DNA from: Porodaedalea pini | Taxonomy: Eukaryota; Basidiomycota; Agaricomycetes; Hymenochaetales; Hymenochaetaceae | Length of the DNA: 64,000 nucleotides | Direction of reading: 5' to 3' | NCBI GenBank assembly: GCA_002794775.1 | Contig: NBAY01000049.1 | Span: forward strand, 1-64,000 | Notes under the pieces: model-generated | The model's input: only the letters and a program-made list of their open reading frames with translations | The model's database searches: none | What the model was told of the DNA's origin: nothing | Program-made: the position numbers and the translations under genes | In this document: positions 52,168-64,000 of the stretch, one piece after another | How positions within the stretch are numbered: position 1 is the first letter of the stretch | Layout of the letters: every line of letters starts with the position of its first letter

Positions 52168-55100
52168 CTATTCGATAAGAATATCCCAGTCTTCCGCAAC
52201 GAGTACCCCCGGGTTTTTAATCGTCAGTACACTCGCCCCGCCCTCCTTCGCTCCTTTCGCCGCAACGCCCTCGGTGTACTCCCACTCCAGTATACGCCCA
52301 TCAGCCGTCTTAACATTCGCAGGCTTAGAGCCTAACCCAAGCACTACGATCCTCTCAACCTTCACCCGCCTCACGCTCTCCGCAAACGCGTTCACAGCAT
52401 CATACGTCGCCAGCTCGATGCCGTCGACCACCTCGTTAGGGAACGCACGCACAAGATCCACGCTCCGCACGCGCAGTCTCTTTTTCCCTTCTGAAGAAGC
52501 GTTGAACTCGCGCCAGACGAGATGTCCTTGCTCGTGTGCGTAGCTCTCGCCGTCGTCGAGGTAAAGCTCGCCACGCGCGGCGCCCGATGCGTCGAGCGCG
52601 ATACGCAGTGTGAAGGGGTCGTGTTTCATTAGGGACGACGAGCGCCGCGGGCGCTCGCGTGTGGGTATGATGGAGCCGCCCTGGATGAAGAGGGGGAGCT
52701 GGTCGAGCTCGGCCTTGACGGTGATTTTCTTTTGTCCGCCCCGGTATATCTGGTTCGTAAAGTAATCATAATATGGCTAATAGACACGACTCAGTCGCAT
52801 TCCCGAATATGATGAGTACGTGTACTAACCTGTTTGTCGGACAAATAGACGGTCGTCGTTGAGGCACCTTTCGTAGTAACAGGCTTCACGAGCAAGCCGG
52901 ACGATCCAATATAGAACTGGTCGTCAAGAGAAGCACCAGTCTCATCGCCGGGGAAGATGAAGAATTGTGGTCTATACGCGAGTAAAAACGTTATCAGCTG
53001 CGAATTCCGACGAGGCTCTTGCAACGATCTTAGCTTACCGAAGCACCGGTGAGCCCGTGACGCTGGTCTCTCGGAAAGCCGTGTACCACACCGGAAGTAA
53101 CTTGTAACGAAGCCGGAGGATATCGCGAAGCATGCTCTTGTAGGGTTCGTCAAGCAGGTACGGCTCGCGGCGCTTCGTGTCGATGTGCGCGTGGGCTCTG
53201 AAGAAGGGGGCGAACGCGCCCATTTGGTACCACCGCACCAGCATCTCCGCGTCCGGGTTCCCGAAGAAACCGCCTACGTCAGCTGTAATATGATATTAAG
53301 TTTTTGGAGTCAAATCAAGACAAAAAAAGGAAGAGAGTGCATACTCCCGGAGAAGGACATTCCACCCAGGTTATTCGCGAGCACCATCTTGAGGCCGACC
53401 TCCATGTGCTCCCACGTGCCGAGGTTGTCGCCCGTCCACATCGCACCGTAACGCTGGGAGCCCGCAAAGAACGAGCGCGTCAGCACGAAGGGCCGCTTTG
53501 GCGGGTTCGAACGCTCATAGAGGGCTTGCCACGTTTGGTTTGTCTAGATTGTGAAATATATGAGAAATTAAGAGACAAAGGAAGGATGAAGGAACTTACG
53601 AAGAGCATGCCGTTGATGTTATGCACGTCTCTGTGCTCCCAGCCGCCATAATGTATGCTGTCTTTCTGCATCGTGATTTCAGGACCGTTGAAAATCGAAG
53701 GCTAAGAAAGAAGACATCAGTCCATCGACATTCAAGTACTATCCATGCTAGCGCACCTCGTTCATATCATTCCAAATTCCGACATTCTCCGTGCTGTCGA
53801 TCCAAGTGAACTTGCCATCCTTGGACGGGGTGGTCTTGAAGAGCTTCTTCCACCAGTCCCAGCTCTTCGGATGGAAGAAGTCAACCCAGGAGCTGCTTCC
53901 CGTCCAACACCAGCCTTCGTATTCACTTTCGCCGTCTGACTTTTTGATGAGGACACCAAGCTCAGAAGCTTCCTCGTAGATCGGGTATCCCTTTGCACGC
54001 TTCAGGTGTGGGTCGATGATGACTACCATCTGAATAGATAATTAACTCAACGACAGGCCGTTCAAATCGTAGAAAAAAGAGTACCTTTCGCCCGACAGCT
54101 TCGACGTCGTTGATCATCTCAACGGGATCCGGAAAGGTCTTCTTGTCCCATATAAAGTACTTGTGCTCTTCCGCATACTCAATATCGAGCCAAAAGACGT
54201 CAACAGGGATATCCTCCTCGTCAAAGCGTCGCTGCACGTCCCGGATGTCGTCCGAACTGATATAGTTCCAGCGGCACTGGTGGTAACCAAGCGCCCAGTG
54301 CGCAGGGAGGACCGGCGTACCCGTGAGGCGTGCGTACTGCGCTGCAACGGCAGCGGGCGTCGGTCCGGGGAGAAGGAACGTGTCGAGAATCCCGCTTTCA
54401 GAAACCCAGTGAGTGTGCGACGCGTCTGCACGTGGATGCGCGACGTCGATCCAGGTCTCTGACCCGACGACGTGAAAGACGCCAACGGTCGAGCCGGAGG
54501 ATGAGTGTGCGTAAAGGAGCGGAATGGAGCCGTACAGCGACATGGGTGAGGAGGCGAGGTATTCGAAGACGTCGGCGTTCATGAATCGGTAGGGTTCATC
54601 GTATGTCACTCCCTCGCCGGTGGTTGTTGGGAGGTCGAGAAGCGTTGCATGCTGGGGGATACCGTAGAGGTGACCGTGGTTAGGGAAGTCGATGTCGATG
54701 GACAGGGATTCGGGACCTGCGTAGGCGTTATTACTGGGTAGTATAGAAATGAGCGAGGGCAACCACCTTTTGGCTTCTTATCCGTCCAGGACTTGAATGA
54801 TTCCTCCCACCAGCCGTCCTCCTCGCCTTCGAACCATGCAGCCGGGTTGACGCTCTCAAGCACCTCCTGCGCTTGTTCTTCGCCTTCTGGCGGCGGCTCG
54901 ATCTCAGGTTGCTCCTTCGTCCTGAAATGCTCCATGTGCAGCAATCCTCCACCATTGAGCACAATCTCCTCCTTTCCACCCCTCAGTAGTGAGATCTTCA
55001 ACGGCGCGAACTCAACTACAACCGCAACGTCTCCGTACACGGCGCGCACGTCCTTCTTGCCGACTGTCCACCGGACCTCGTTGCTGACCTTCGGATCCGC

Positions 55101-55457
55101 GATAAGTGCCCAAGAAGCCGCCTCATCGTACCGTTTTCGTAGTCCGTCGACCTCGTCCATCCGCACGCGCACGACGCCATCCTGAAGCACCTGCAGATCA
55201 AGTTTGAACTTGATGTCGGGGTATATGGAAGATTTAACAGCAGCCGAGAATGCTGCCTCTCCTGGAGCAATGGATACTGTCGCTGGATCAACCGCATAGG
55301 GCGACTTCCAGCTTGAGCCTGCCTCCCGTGCGCGTGCTGAGAGTGCACGTCCTCTACGACAAAATGCCGACTGGGAACACGTCTTCCAGTCGCCTGTCTT
55401 GAGAGCAAAGAGCGTCGGTAGTGAGCATAGCAGAAAAACCAGCTGCAGCACCCTCAT
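52168..55457 (-). CDS. ROT2: Glucosidase II alpha subunit (GH31)
   Basis: ER-lumen enzyme that trims the second and third glucose from N-glycans and works with calnexin in folding control. Start [20 protein letters not shown] is a signal peptide. The N-terminal part has [16 protein letters not shown], typical of the family. Then [89 protein letters not shown] and the catalytic block GIWNDMNE followed across an intron by [11 protein letters not shown]; then [35 protein letters not shown] with the acid/base region TGDN, and PFFRAHAH. About nine exons. The C-terminal beta domain ends [10 protein letters not shown]. No HDEL-type retention signal, as expected: the beta subunit retains it. Confidence 0.95.
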
Positions 55458-55794
55458 CTTGTTGAATAGTTGGCCCAGCGAATCAATGGCCTTGTTCTGC
55501 GCGACGTTTTGGAGGTGTATTGAGCTCGGTCACGGTCAAGTCGCGTCGCGTACGTGGCAAATGCAGATTGCCGAAAAATAGAGAACGCGTCGGTCAACAG
55601 CGGACTCGACGCGAAACTCGAGCCTGAGTCATGTCTCCAACCTTCAAGCCTTCAAACCTCCTTCATCCTGGCGGTGTATAGCGGTGGGAAGCAGTAAGTT
55701 TCCCCTCTGTAAGTATGCATCTCTCTTGTGTCATTAATGTGCATCTAATAACAATAATTAGGCAATTATTGCCATTCAGAACACACCCGTGTCA
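55458..55794. other. Divergent promoter, glucosidase II / ABC ATPase
   Basis: Shared upstream region of two divergently transcribed genes. An ATG at 55631 (MSPTFKPSNLLHP) could be an upstream exon of the ABC gene but lacks a clear in-frame junction. Confidence 0.4.
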
Positions 55795-57632
55795 ATGATT
55801 TTAGGCTCAGGGATACTGAGATCAAGGTCTACACAGATCTCGCGCTGCAGTACTAGAATCAGCGCGAGATGCTTCATCTCAAGTCAACCTGTGTCCAACA
55901 CAGTCATACACATCCCGCGAGCTGATGTCTATCGCTTCGGAGATGGGAACAAGGCCGCACCCGTGTTCAAGGACCTCGAATGGACAGTTAAAGAAGGAGA
56001 GAACTGGGCCATCGTCGGCCCTGCTGGCAGCGAAAAGTCCGATCTTCTCGATGTGAGTTGGACAGTCTTCTTGTGTTAGAGTGCCATTAAACTCTGTTAG
56101 ATGCTTTTAGGGTACATGCGCGTCTCTCCAGCCCCTCCTGGAGGATTGTATCCGTTCCTCTACAACAGAAACCCACCACTCAATCCGCACGACAACGTCT
56201 CGCTCGTGTCTTTCACCGCGAAGAGGCGAGCTGCGGGAGGCGCGTTTTTCGATTATACAGCGCGTTATGGTGCAGTGCGCGACGATGACCGACTTACGCT
56301 ACGGGAAACACTGTTCTCGGAGGTAAAGAGCGCGGATGGCGTCGCCGAGCTTGATGAACTCGCAGAGGGGCTGGATCTAAGACTTCATCTGGACCTGCCG
56401 TTCATTGTCCTTAGTAACGGCCAGACGCGGAGAGCACGCATTGCAAAAGCACTTCTTGGACGCCCTGAGCTGCTTTTGCTGGACGAACCATTAAGTTAGT
56501 GCTCTACTCCTTGAGATGTACTCTGATGCGTAAGACTAATTATTACTAGCTGGTTTGGACGTACTCCATAGACCAAAACTAACAGACCTCCTTCGCGAGA
56601 TGCACGAGTCCCGTAAACCGCGAGTATTGATGGCTCTCCGACCGCAGGATCCGCTCCCGGATTGGATTACGCATATCGCGCTCGTCGACGGACATCATAT
56701 TCGTCCGCAAGCTCGAACATCTGCTATGCCGCTTCCCGAGCATCAATCGTCCGCCAAAAGCACACCAGCTCCTGTGACAAATGTCGAGGGAAAGGAGCTG
56801 GTTTGCATGAAGGAAGTTAATGTTCGGTATCACGACAGACATGTACGCAAATACACATTGATAGGACTCTGAGAGATGATGCTAATCCCGGCGTATTATA
56901 GGTTCTCAAAAACGTCAACTGGACGATCAAGGAGGGCGAAAAATGGCATCTTCAAGGCGCCAACGGTAACTCCCATCCACTTAATAATTCAATCGTCATC
57001 TAATACAAAACGCACGCGCAGGCTCCGGAAAAACAACGCTTATCTCCATCCTCACAGGCGACCACCCGCAATCCTACACACAATCCCACCTAACTCTCTT
57101 CTCGCGACCCCGACGTCGTCAGCCCACCGCATCCCTGCAACGCCTCATCGGATGCGCCTCGCCCGAGATCTTCGCCGCCTTCCCGCGTCGGCTCGGCGCC
57201 CGCGCACTCAGTGTGCGCGACGCCATCGCCACGGGCTTCGACAGCACCTTCGCCTACCGCCCGCGCACACCCTCGCAATCCTCCCGCATCGATTCGCTCC
57301 TCTCCGCTCTCGGGCCCGCGCAGTGGTGGGGCGCCTCGCCTGCAGAATGCGAGGCGTTCGCCGAACGTGCTTTCGGCGAGCTGGCGCCCGGAGAGCAGAG
57401 CGCCGTGCTGCTGATGCGCGCACTGGTGGGGCGGGCGCCGCTGCTTGTGTTGGACGAGGTGTTTGCGGGGATGGATAGTCGGATGATAGGTGCTGCGACG
57501 AGGTACCTTCGTAAGGAGCTCGATCCGCAGCAGGCTGTCGTTTTTATTACGCATTGGGAGGAGGAGGTCCCGTGGGATAGTCGGACGACGCGCAAGATTA
57601 GATTGGAGGATGGTACGGCGAGGATTATTTGA
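55795..57632 (+). CDS. Soluble twin-ATPase ABC protein, probably mitochondrial
   Basis: 539 residues in five exons: 55795-56052, 56101-56494, 56550-56842, 56902-56965, 57022-57632. Start MILGSGILRSRSTQISRCST is Arg/Ser-rich without acids, like a mitochondrial presequence. There are no membrane helices. NBD1: Walker A GPAGSEKSD (Glu where Gly is usual), signature LSNGQTRRARIAKALL, Walker B LLLLDEPLTGLD. NBD2: Walker A GANGSGKTTL, degenerate signature LAPGEQSAVLLMRAL, Walker B LLVLDEVFAGMD, switch His in FITHWEEEVP. Architecture resembles yeast YDR061W and bacterial ModF/PhrA-type twin ATPases of unknown role. One canonical and one altered site per composite pair suggests asymmetric ATP use. 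Confidence 0.88.
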
Positions 57633-58016
57633 TCTATAACTTTGTTTTTTATGCGTCGACTGAATTGGAAGACGCTTGTCCGGGATTAATACACTTACAC
57701 ATACAAGAAGGAGGGCTTGTATAGCGAGACTTCTCGCACCGTTCGACATCCACGGAGACGAACTAACACATCGAAGGATTGCTTCTATACAATCATGTTC
57801 TAACACAAAACAGCCATATATCTACTTATCACTGACATCCGACATGAGGAAAGGTGTACAGAAAGCACTTCTACAACAATGATTTTCAGGCAACACGAAC
57901 TTACAAGATAAGACGAGAGAACAAAGCGACGAGAAGAAAAAAATACATTTCAATGTTTGACATTTGTCTGATCGGTCGGTGAAGGTGGCAGTTCATCCTA
58001 TGCAGTGCATGAGCAT
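57633..58016. other. Convergent intergenic region
   Basis: 3' UTR space of the ABC gene and the following minus-strand gene; no gene seen. Confidence 0.4.
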
Positions 58017-59561
58017 TCAGCACCACCCATCACCTCTTCCGCCGTTCTTTGTTCCGTTTCCACGTGCGTACCCGCCTCTACCTCTACCTTGACCTCCTAT
58101 GATAGAAAGATCGTTAGCATGTGAATAAAACACTCGAATAGGATACGACTTACGTCCTTTCCCCCTTCCCCTCGTCTTCGCCTGTGTCCACCCATCATCA
58201 CCGTTCCCAGAGCCATTGCCATTCCTCTGGGCCTCCCGCTTCTTATCACGCTCGATCTTATCCATAACCTTACAGATACCCGCCCTGCACGCAACTTTAT
58301 GGACCGGACAAATCGGCTTATCCCAGTCCGTCGGGCGTGCGGGCTGGTCCGCCCAGTACTGGCCTTCATCCTTTTCGTCGCTGTATGGGTTCTGTTGGTC
58401 TTCAATTGCAGCAGCGGCGAGGCCGGTAGTGATGATCTCCATGCTCGAAGCCCAGTCCGTGGAGTTTGAAGGAGTCATGAGCGCTGGCGACGGCTCGAAG
58501 TCCCACTCTGAGCTTGCTTTGGAGGAGTTTATCGAGAGCCCTGGGGGTGGGCCGAGGCCTGGTGGTGGGGAAACGATATTCGCGTCGATGGGTGAGGTTA
58601 TGGAACTTGATCCCTCAGAGGAAGCCCTTGATGTCGCCCTCGGCCCTATAAAAAAAGAGATTACTTTACGTAGTTCAAACCAAGATAAGAAACGACGCAC
58701 ATTCAACTTCGGTCTTACGCGGGGCGGCCGAGGACGTCACAGTAGTCCAGGATTTGACTGGCTGTTTAGAGGGAACGGGTGAGGCAATAGGTTGGGCGCC
58801 AGCCTTCTTCCTGTTCACGTAAACATCAGAGCCTGGGACTGCAAGAAGCAGACTTTAGTGGAGAAAAATAAGATAAAACTGAAACAACACACCGATGTTT
58901 TGCTTGACGGTAGCCTTGGGCCTCGGGAATACGTCAGTCGGAAGAGGGCGGCAAAGGCCATAGTCGGTCTGAGTTTCCGGCGGAACCTCACAGAAGCTGG
59001 CTTTCGGATAAGGGTTGCTGACGAAAGGCCTGTCAGATAATAACATCAGGGACTGCGGAAGGACAATAGAATGTTGTGATTGTACCCTCTGACGGGATCA
59101 AAGTTGTCAAACCAATGGTCCCAGACGTCGAGTCGCTTCCAGCCATGTTTCTGAACCTCACGTCCCGAGCTGTGTCGACAGTAGTATATGCGGCTCTCCT
59201 TATCGACCTGGTCTGGCTCCGGCCTTCTCAGAAATTCGCACCATTTGTGCGCTCCAAGGAGGGCGTTTATCCTTGGACAATGCTTGATGACTTCGATGAT
59301 CACCATGTTTGGAGCCTACCAGTACCAGCGCAGTAGTCGAAAGCCTGAGCTATACAAGTCAGAAAGAAAGAGAAGAGCACTCACGGAAGGCTTGTGGTAG
59401 ATAGCGTTCAAGTCGTTCTGTCCGATGCATGACGCGATCCAGTGTGCAAGGTCATGACTCTCTGAAGGGATGGACATGTTCGCATGGAGAGGGAACGGAT
59501 AATTGATTATGAAGTACTTGTAGTCGTCCTCCAGAGGAGGCGTAGGCTCGCGCTTGGGCAT
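58017..59561 (-). CDS. Basidiomycete hypothetical protein with CHCC motif and RGG tail
   Basis: Start MPKREPTPPLEDDYKYFIIN at 59561. About five exons. The N-terminal half is globular (HDLAHWIASCIGQND, APNMVIIEVIKHCPRINALL, WKRLDVWDHWFDNFDP); the middle is low-complexity Ser/Pro; near the end lies CPVHKVACRAGICKVM, a possible zinc-binding C-x2-H-x4-C-x4-C; the last exon is Gly/Arg-rich (GQGRGRGGYARGNG), as in RNA-binding RGG tails. The family is not named; RNA association is inferred only from the tail. Confidence 0.65.
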
Positions 59562-60056
59562 CTTGAAGACGTCTAGCTTGAATAGTTGGCGTCGTCAAAG
59601 AGAGATACGCCTGATTCCCGAAGGCGCGTCGCGCGATGTGTCGTTACGCGTTATCAATAAGGATGCAGACGAGTCAAGCGGGCATTAAGCGGGCGTAAGT
59701 GAGCCAAGTTAGTGCTACGGGGTGGATGGTGGTGGTTAGAGAGGGAAGGAAGTATGTCCATGCCGCGAGCATTTGACGAGTGGCAGGCAGGCGTCGGCGC
59801 GTCGCGCGATCAAGTTCTCACCAGACATGGAAGGGATTGCCGCTTCTCCACCACTTTCTTGTCATGAGCCATAATTCAATTCAATTGAGCCTCGAGGCGC
59901 ATACGACAAAGACGTACACAAGTAAGGAAGGGCATGATGGAAAAGACAATACATGTTTCAAGTTGGACACAATAGCATATAGAACAGATTAGTTCAAGTC
60001 CGAGTCTGCAAGAAAACACACACAAGGAAACGGAGAACATAAGGAACGAAATTTCT
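59562..60056. other. Intergenic, no gene recognised
   Basis: Promoter of the upstream-reading gene at 59561 and 3' region of the next. Short frames only. Confidence 0.4.
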
Positions 60057-61309
60057 TTACAAATACCTTCCCTGAACGCGAGAGTTGAGCCAGTAGGCTG
60101 AATAACGCTGCGGGAGAGCATGCCATGGGATGTCCGACCCATGTCTCCTTCGCCTATACTCGAAAAGCATCGCATACCCGACAGTAGTCACGGTCATCCC
60201 GATAGAATGACAGAGACACCACCACAGATTTACCAGGGAAGAGAAAAGATGCATAATAAGACGGGATAGTAGCCGATAGCTGCACTGGCGAGGATGGCTG
60301 CGACGTAGCAGGCCAAGCGAGCGACGTAGTGGATGCGAGTGCTACGCAGCCATTGTCGGAACCGCCTTCGCTTCCGACAATAGATGTCTTCGTGCTCTGA
60401 TGATTAAAAGTTAGCGTTAATAATCGTCTTTCATGGATATATACGAACCGACGACGTTTACGTAGCCCCACTCCTGCGTGAGCTGGTGCAGCAGGAACGC
60501 TGAGATCCGGTCTCCCGCGGAGACGCGATGGATTTCATGTCGACGAGGGATAAGAAGCTGAAAGTTTGTTCATAAGGGTCGTCGAAAGCAAGGTGAATTG
60601 TTATGTACCTCCAGCTCCTCGACGTAGAACTTCTCCCTGATCAAATCGACGCGGAGACTTCCGTCCTCTTCAAGAGGGAGGTAAGCAGGCACGGAGAGCT
60701 CGCGACTGTAAACCATCCTTGGGTCCGAGATACGTCCGTGAAGCCGATGGCGCAAGCTTCCGATGCGAAAGCGGAGACAGACACCGATAAACCTGTAGTA
60801 GCATCCTTCGAATGAGACTTCTCTGCGATGATGTATATATAAATGACTTACCCGTCTCTCGTTTTATCTTCCAACGGCTGCGCCAGAACGCTACTCGAAT
60901 GTCCAACCATCAGGTCGTACGGAAGAGGCTCCCAAATCTTCACAATGCGCAAGAGCTTGCTGAAGTTTCTCCACGAGCAATCACCATAGCGTGCATGGTA
61001 ATCGTTCTTCATGTTGTGGTACTCCTTCACACCAGCGCTGACCATGCCGATCACCGAAACGAGTCCGAAGAAGACATAGTCCCGCATCACAATACTAAGC
61101 AGATGCCATGCCTCCTCCAGCTTAGCACGGGCCGGCGAGGCCTTCACAGAATCTAGGGTATGCAACACATAATCGAGGACAGCGTTAGCAGGAGAGCCAG
61201 AGCTGGAGAGCGCACCACTGCTGCTGCTGAGCCCGATGCATGCAATTACGACGAGTCCGAGCGTGGAGCCCAGACCTAGGGTAGTGAACGTGAATGCGCT
61301 GCCGTCCAT
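60057..61309 (-). CDS. Hypothetical membrane protein
   Basis: Start MDGSAFTFTTLGLGSTLGLV at 61309 with an N-terminal hydrophobic helix; an in-frame upstream ATG at 61474 would add about 55 Ser/His-rich residues. Exons include 61309 to about 60852, 60810 to about 60612, a short one near 60557-60450, and the end. A further hydrophobic stretch (DYVFFGLVSVIGMVSAGV), then ISDPRMVYSRELSVPAYLPL and LLIPRRHEIHRVSAGDRISA; C-terminal hydrophobic segments LACYVAAILASAAIGYYPVL and, in another frame, GMTVTTVGYAMLFEYRRRR. The final splice and stop are uncertain. No family recognised. Confidence 0.55.
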
Positions 61310-61707
61310 TTTGGAGAAGAAAGTAGAGGCGCAGTGAGAGGCTGGGTTGTGAATAGAGAACGAGTGAGTAGACTCGGTTCGGGTCGGTGAGGCCTTCCCA
61401 TTGTGCTTTCCGCTGCTTAAGAAAGATCCTTTAAAGTGGTTTATTTGTGGTCGATATCTAGGCGAAGAAAACAACGGCGTGCCATTGCTTGGGCCTGTCG
61501 TCCCGGCGGCGATTCTTCTGTGAATATCCGAAGGTGTAGATCATAGCAATGGCCATCTAGTCCTTGAGTTCTGTCTAAAGTACAACGCGCGCGGCTGGGT
61601 CGTCGTAGGGCGACGGGTCTTGAAAGTAACCAAGCAGCTTCAGTCTGAGGAAAGAAAAATTCAAGAGCTTCCTAATTCGAGCGTCAGGTTCGGATCATTG
61701 TTTGGTC

Positions 61708-61985
61708 TTATGTACCATTGCCATTTCTGGTGAGTGCCCTCGCTAAGACAACGCGTCGAGTCTCTCAGCGAACTTACTTATCAGCTTCTGACTCGGTAGA
61801 TCCTCCAACAGGCTGACGCTGAAGGCATTAAGTGGAAATTCAAGCCCCGTCTGAAAAAGAACTGAGGTGAGGTACTTCTCGAGAGCATCATGATGCCAGG
61901 GAATTTGGATATACTCGTCTTCGACTTTCGGTGGTAAGAGGCAAAACACGGCATCGACGAAACGATGTCCAACAATGATTCACAA
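61708..61985 (-). CDS. Coding fragment of unknown protein
   Basis: An open stretch reads GHRFVDAVFCLLPPKVEDEY, PWHHDALEKYLTSVLFQTG and FPLNAFSVSLLEDLPSQKLI, ends at a GTAAGT donor (about 61788), and a following exon gives a short tail to TAA at 61708. Codon use and amino-acid texture look like a real gene, but the 5' exons were not resolved and no family is recognised. It may be a remnant. Confidence 0.35.
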
Positions 61986-63003
61986 CTATCGCCGCCGTCT
62001 CAGACAGCGCAGCCATTGTCCTCGCTCGCTTTCGATACATACGCGTGTGTCGTTTAGTTCATATCATTTCGTTTTTAGGGACTACCTTGTACTGAATCAT
62101 CGTCCACCTAAAACAGAGCATAAGCAACATATGGCGACATCAGAAATGTGAGATCGGTAACGAGCTCATCTCCAGCCTCAGACGCGTTCCCGTCGTGCTT
62201 CCCTCTTACGCCTCTACTATTCGCCTGCGCTAATGCAACTGATTTTGACAATGGACTAGTGATGAATAATCGATGTTCGCCGGCATCGGCGTCTCGACCA
62301 AAGCTGGAAACGATCTGTTCACCGGGGCAACGATGATGCAGTTGTACTCTAACGCCGACCTTTCTAAGCTTCTCTCATGAAGAATATCTAGGCTTTGCCT
62401 GTTCCATCTTCCGCTCACGAATAACACACATCTTACTTTACCTAAGTTCTCGGTGCTTCGATTTAGGCCGTGGAACAGCTGGGTCGCTTTTCTCCTTTCT
62501 GCAGCGGGGAAACTAAATCGACCTGTTCTTGTTCCGTGTGGATTTCTGGTACTGGTGGAAGAATATCAAGATGTTGTTGTATTGTCGCCTTCTCCATCCC
62601 GCATTTCGTCAGAACATCCCGAGCCAAGCATTATAATACATGATCAGAGGAACCATGTTGAGGATACTGTTGGCAATATTCTCGCAAGAGATGTTCGTGA
62701 GTCCACATTTAGAACGATATTAATGTAACGTACTGACTTGTAACACTAGGATGACACAATCCAATTGATGTGCAAAGATGGAGTGCAGAGCTGCTATGCT
62801 TGCATCACGAAGCAGTGTACGAAACGCAGGAACTAAGTGGATGCGTCAACTGCGCAGTTCCATCTGTCACCTAGCCTTTCATCGTCAGAACCTTGTTTTG
62901 AACCTATGCTGGATATATAAGAGTCTTTCATGCGTTCGGGCCAAACGATCCTCACCCACGTCTACCTCCGGTCAGCTCGAATTGAAACAATATTCATACC
63001 ACA
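61986..63003. other. Unassigned region
   Basis: Includes a plus frame 62453-62728 (RPWNSWVAFLLSAAGKL ... PSIIIHDQRN) that could be a C-terminal exon of an unresolved gene. Nothing else supported. Confidence 0.35.
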
Positions 63004-64000
63004 ATGTCGTTTTCTATTCGATCTGATGTCCAGCCTATCGATCCAGACCTGGTACCGACCTGGGTCTCGGCGGTGACTCTCCAACAGTACTTTCAAATAG
63101 CAGCTGTTACCGTTTTAGTCTATGACACCGGTACGCACAGATACTTCGCACTCAACAGTGTTAAAGCAATGACCACATCTTTCAAAGTAATCACTATGGA
63201 TAAGGAGGTAAAGCATTGTCTTCCTCGTACTTCTGGCTTTAGAAACGTGCTGACTTTCTGTACGCCAGGTCAAACATTTCTGGGTATGCTTGAGAGTCCA
63301 GCCATTTCCAGCCACTAAATCATAACTTTTATGTCGGATATCTTCAAGAAAACTCCTCGGAAGCTTGTCAATATTGTTTATTTTGCAGTGAGTAGCGTAA
63401 TTACCAAATGTGAATTGATTGACCGTTTGACAATATCAGAACCGGTACATCGGAATTCTGGGTGCCGTAGCGTTCCTACCTTGTGAGCAGGACTCCACCA
63501 TGCTATCGTTTCTCTAAAAGAACTCTCAATTAACTGCCCGAAAAGGGAACACGTATGGAGTGAATCTTCCAATGTAAAATTTTCAAGTTCTAATGCGGCT
63601 TACTGAAGAATGACAGCATGCTTAGATGTGAGCAGAGAAGTCACAATGATATTCAACGGATCACTGACGTCTCTCAGGTAATTTCGCTCAGTGGACTCAG
63701 GGTATTGCCAGTAAGCCTTGGAAACTTACTTTTGTAAGCCTTCCCTCATAGATGATTTAGGCTGGGCCACTGTTGTCTTGATCGACTGCAAGTAACGATA
63801 TTGTATGCTGTTTAGTTCGCCTTACAAGTTTGATCTGCAGATATCCTAATGATTCGCGTCCTTGCACTCTATTCTCAAGGTGAGAGCAGAGGAGTTCAGA
63901 AAAACATTTACTCATCGTAGAATAGACAAGAAACTATCTGTATGCCTGAAAACGCTGCTCGGATTAGAGGCAGCTTTTACGTTGGGACTTATTATCTACG
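63004..64000 (+). CDS. DUF6533-type integral membrane protein 3, partial
   Basis: Third copy of the family, running off the right edge. Start MSFSIRSDVQPIDPDLVPTW at 63004. Exon 1 ends after LVYDTG at about 63130; a very short exon VITMDKE lies near 63190-63208; KTPRKLVNIVYFA near 63350-63389; NRYIGILGAVAFL near 63441-63480. These make up the family signature YDTVITMDKE...KTPRKLVNIVYFANRYIG. Downstream helices expected after 63500 were not resolved; the copy may be complete beyond the window or decayed. Confidence 0.6.

Overview
The window looks like a piece of a basidiomycete (Agaricomycete-type) fungal nuclear genome. The host genes carry many short GT..AG introns of about 50-70 bp, and the gene set fits: a hydrophobin-like secreted protein, a CBM1-linked GDSL esterase, DUF6533-type membrane proteins, and conserved eukaryotic housekeeping genes (coatomer zeta, glucosidase II alpha, an Imp2/Cdc15-like F-BAR protein). 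The left 26 kb is a stack of nested LTR retrotransposons; the right 37 kb is gene-dense host DNA.

Region 1 (1-26.3 kb). A partial Ty3/Gypsy gag (element D, minus strand) lies at the left edge, followed by a leader full of the hexamer CGGTAC. A decayed Ty1/Copia element (plus strand) begins near 2.3 kb; its gag is split at 2559 by a 13-kb insertion and resumes at 15591. That insertion is chromovirus A (plus; LTRs 2560-3018 and 15127-15585). A is itself hit by a solo LTR of family B (3813-4225, minus) and by the full-length chromovirus B (8341-14648, minus). The Copia 3' LTR is split by chromovirus C (20000-26288, plus). Target-site duplications (ACACG/ACATG, ATAAC, GAAAC, CTTGC) define each insertion, and removing each insert restores the host reading frame. 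B has intact gag and pol frames. A, C and the Copia copy are disabled, almost only by CGA-to-TGA changes.

The chromoviruses A, B and C share three features. An 11-nt primer-binding site is the exact complement of the predicted 5' end of their own RNA (Tf1/sushi-type self-priming). A GGGTTTT slippery site plus stem-loop at the gag end leads into a -1 pol frame. An additional conserved but ATG-less reading frame lies in the leader upstream of gag.

Region 2 (27.3-64 kb). In order: an O-methyltransferase, a hemerythrin-like HHE protein, a DUF6533-type 7TM protein, a ubiquitin-like-domain protein, a three-exon hydrophobin-like protein, an F-BAR/SH3 protein, coatomer zeta, a carnosine-N-methyltransferase-like protein, a DUF3759-like small protein, a beta-propeller lactonase, a second DUF6533 protein, a CBM1-CE16 esterase, glucosidase II alpha, a two-domain soluble ABC ATPase with a probable mitochondrial presequence, two lineage-specific hypothetical genes, a coding fragment and a third, edge-truncated DUF6533 protein. 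No common pathway links them; they read as an ordinary gene-rich chromosome segment. Exon boundaries were worked out by hand from splice signals and reading frame, so small errors are possible where noted. No tRNA, rRNA or CRISPR was recognised.
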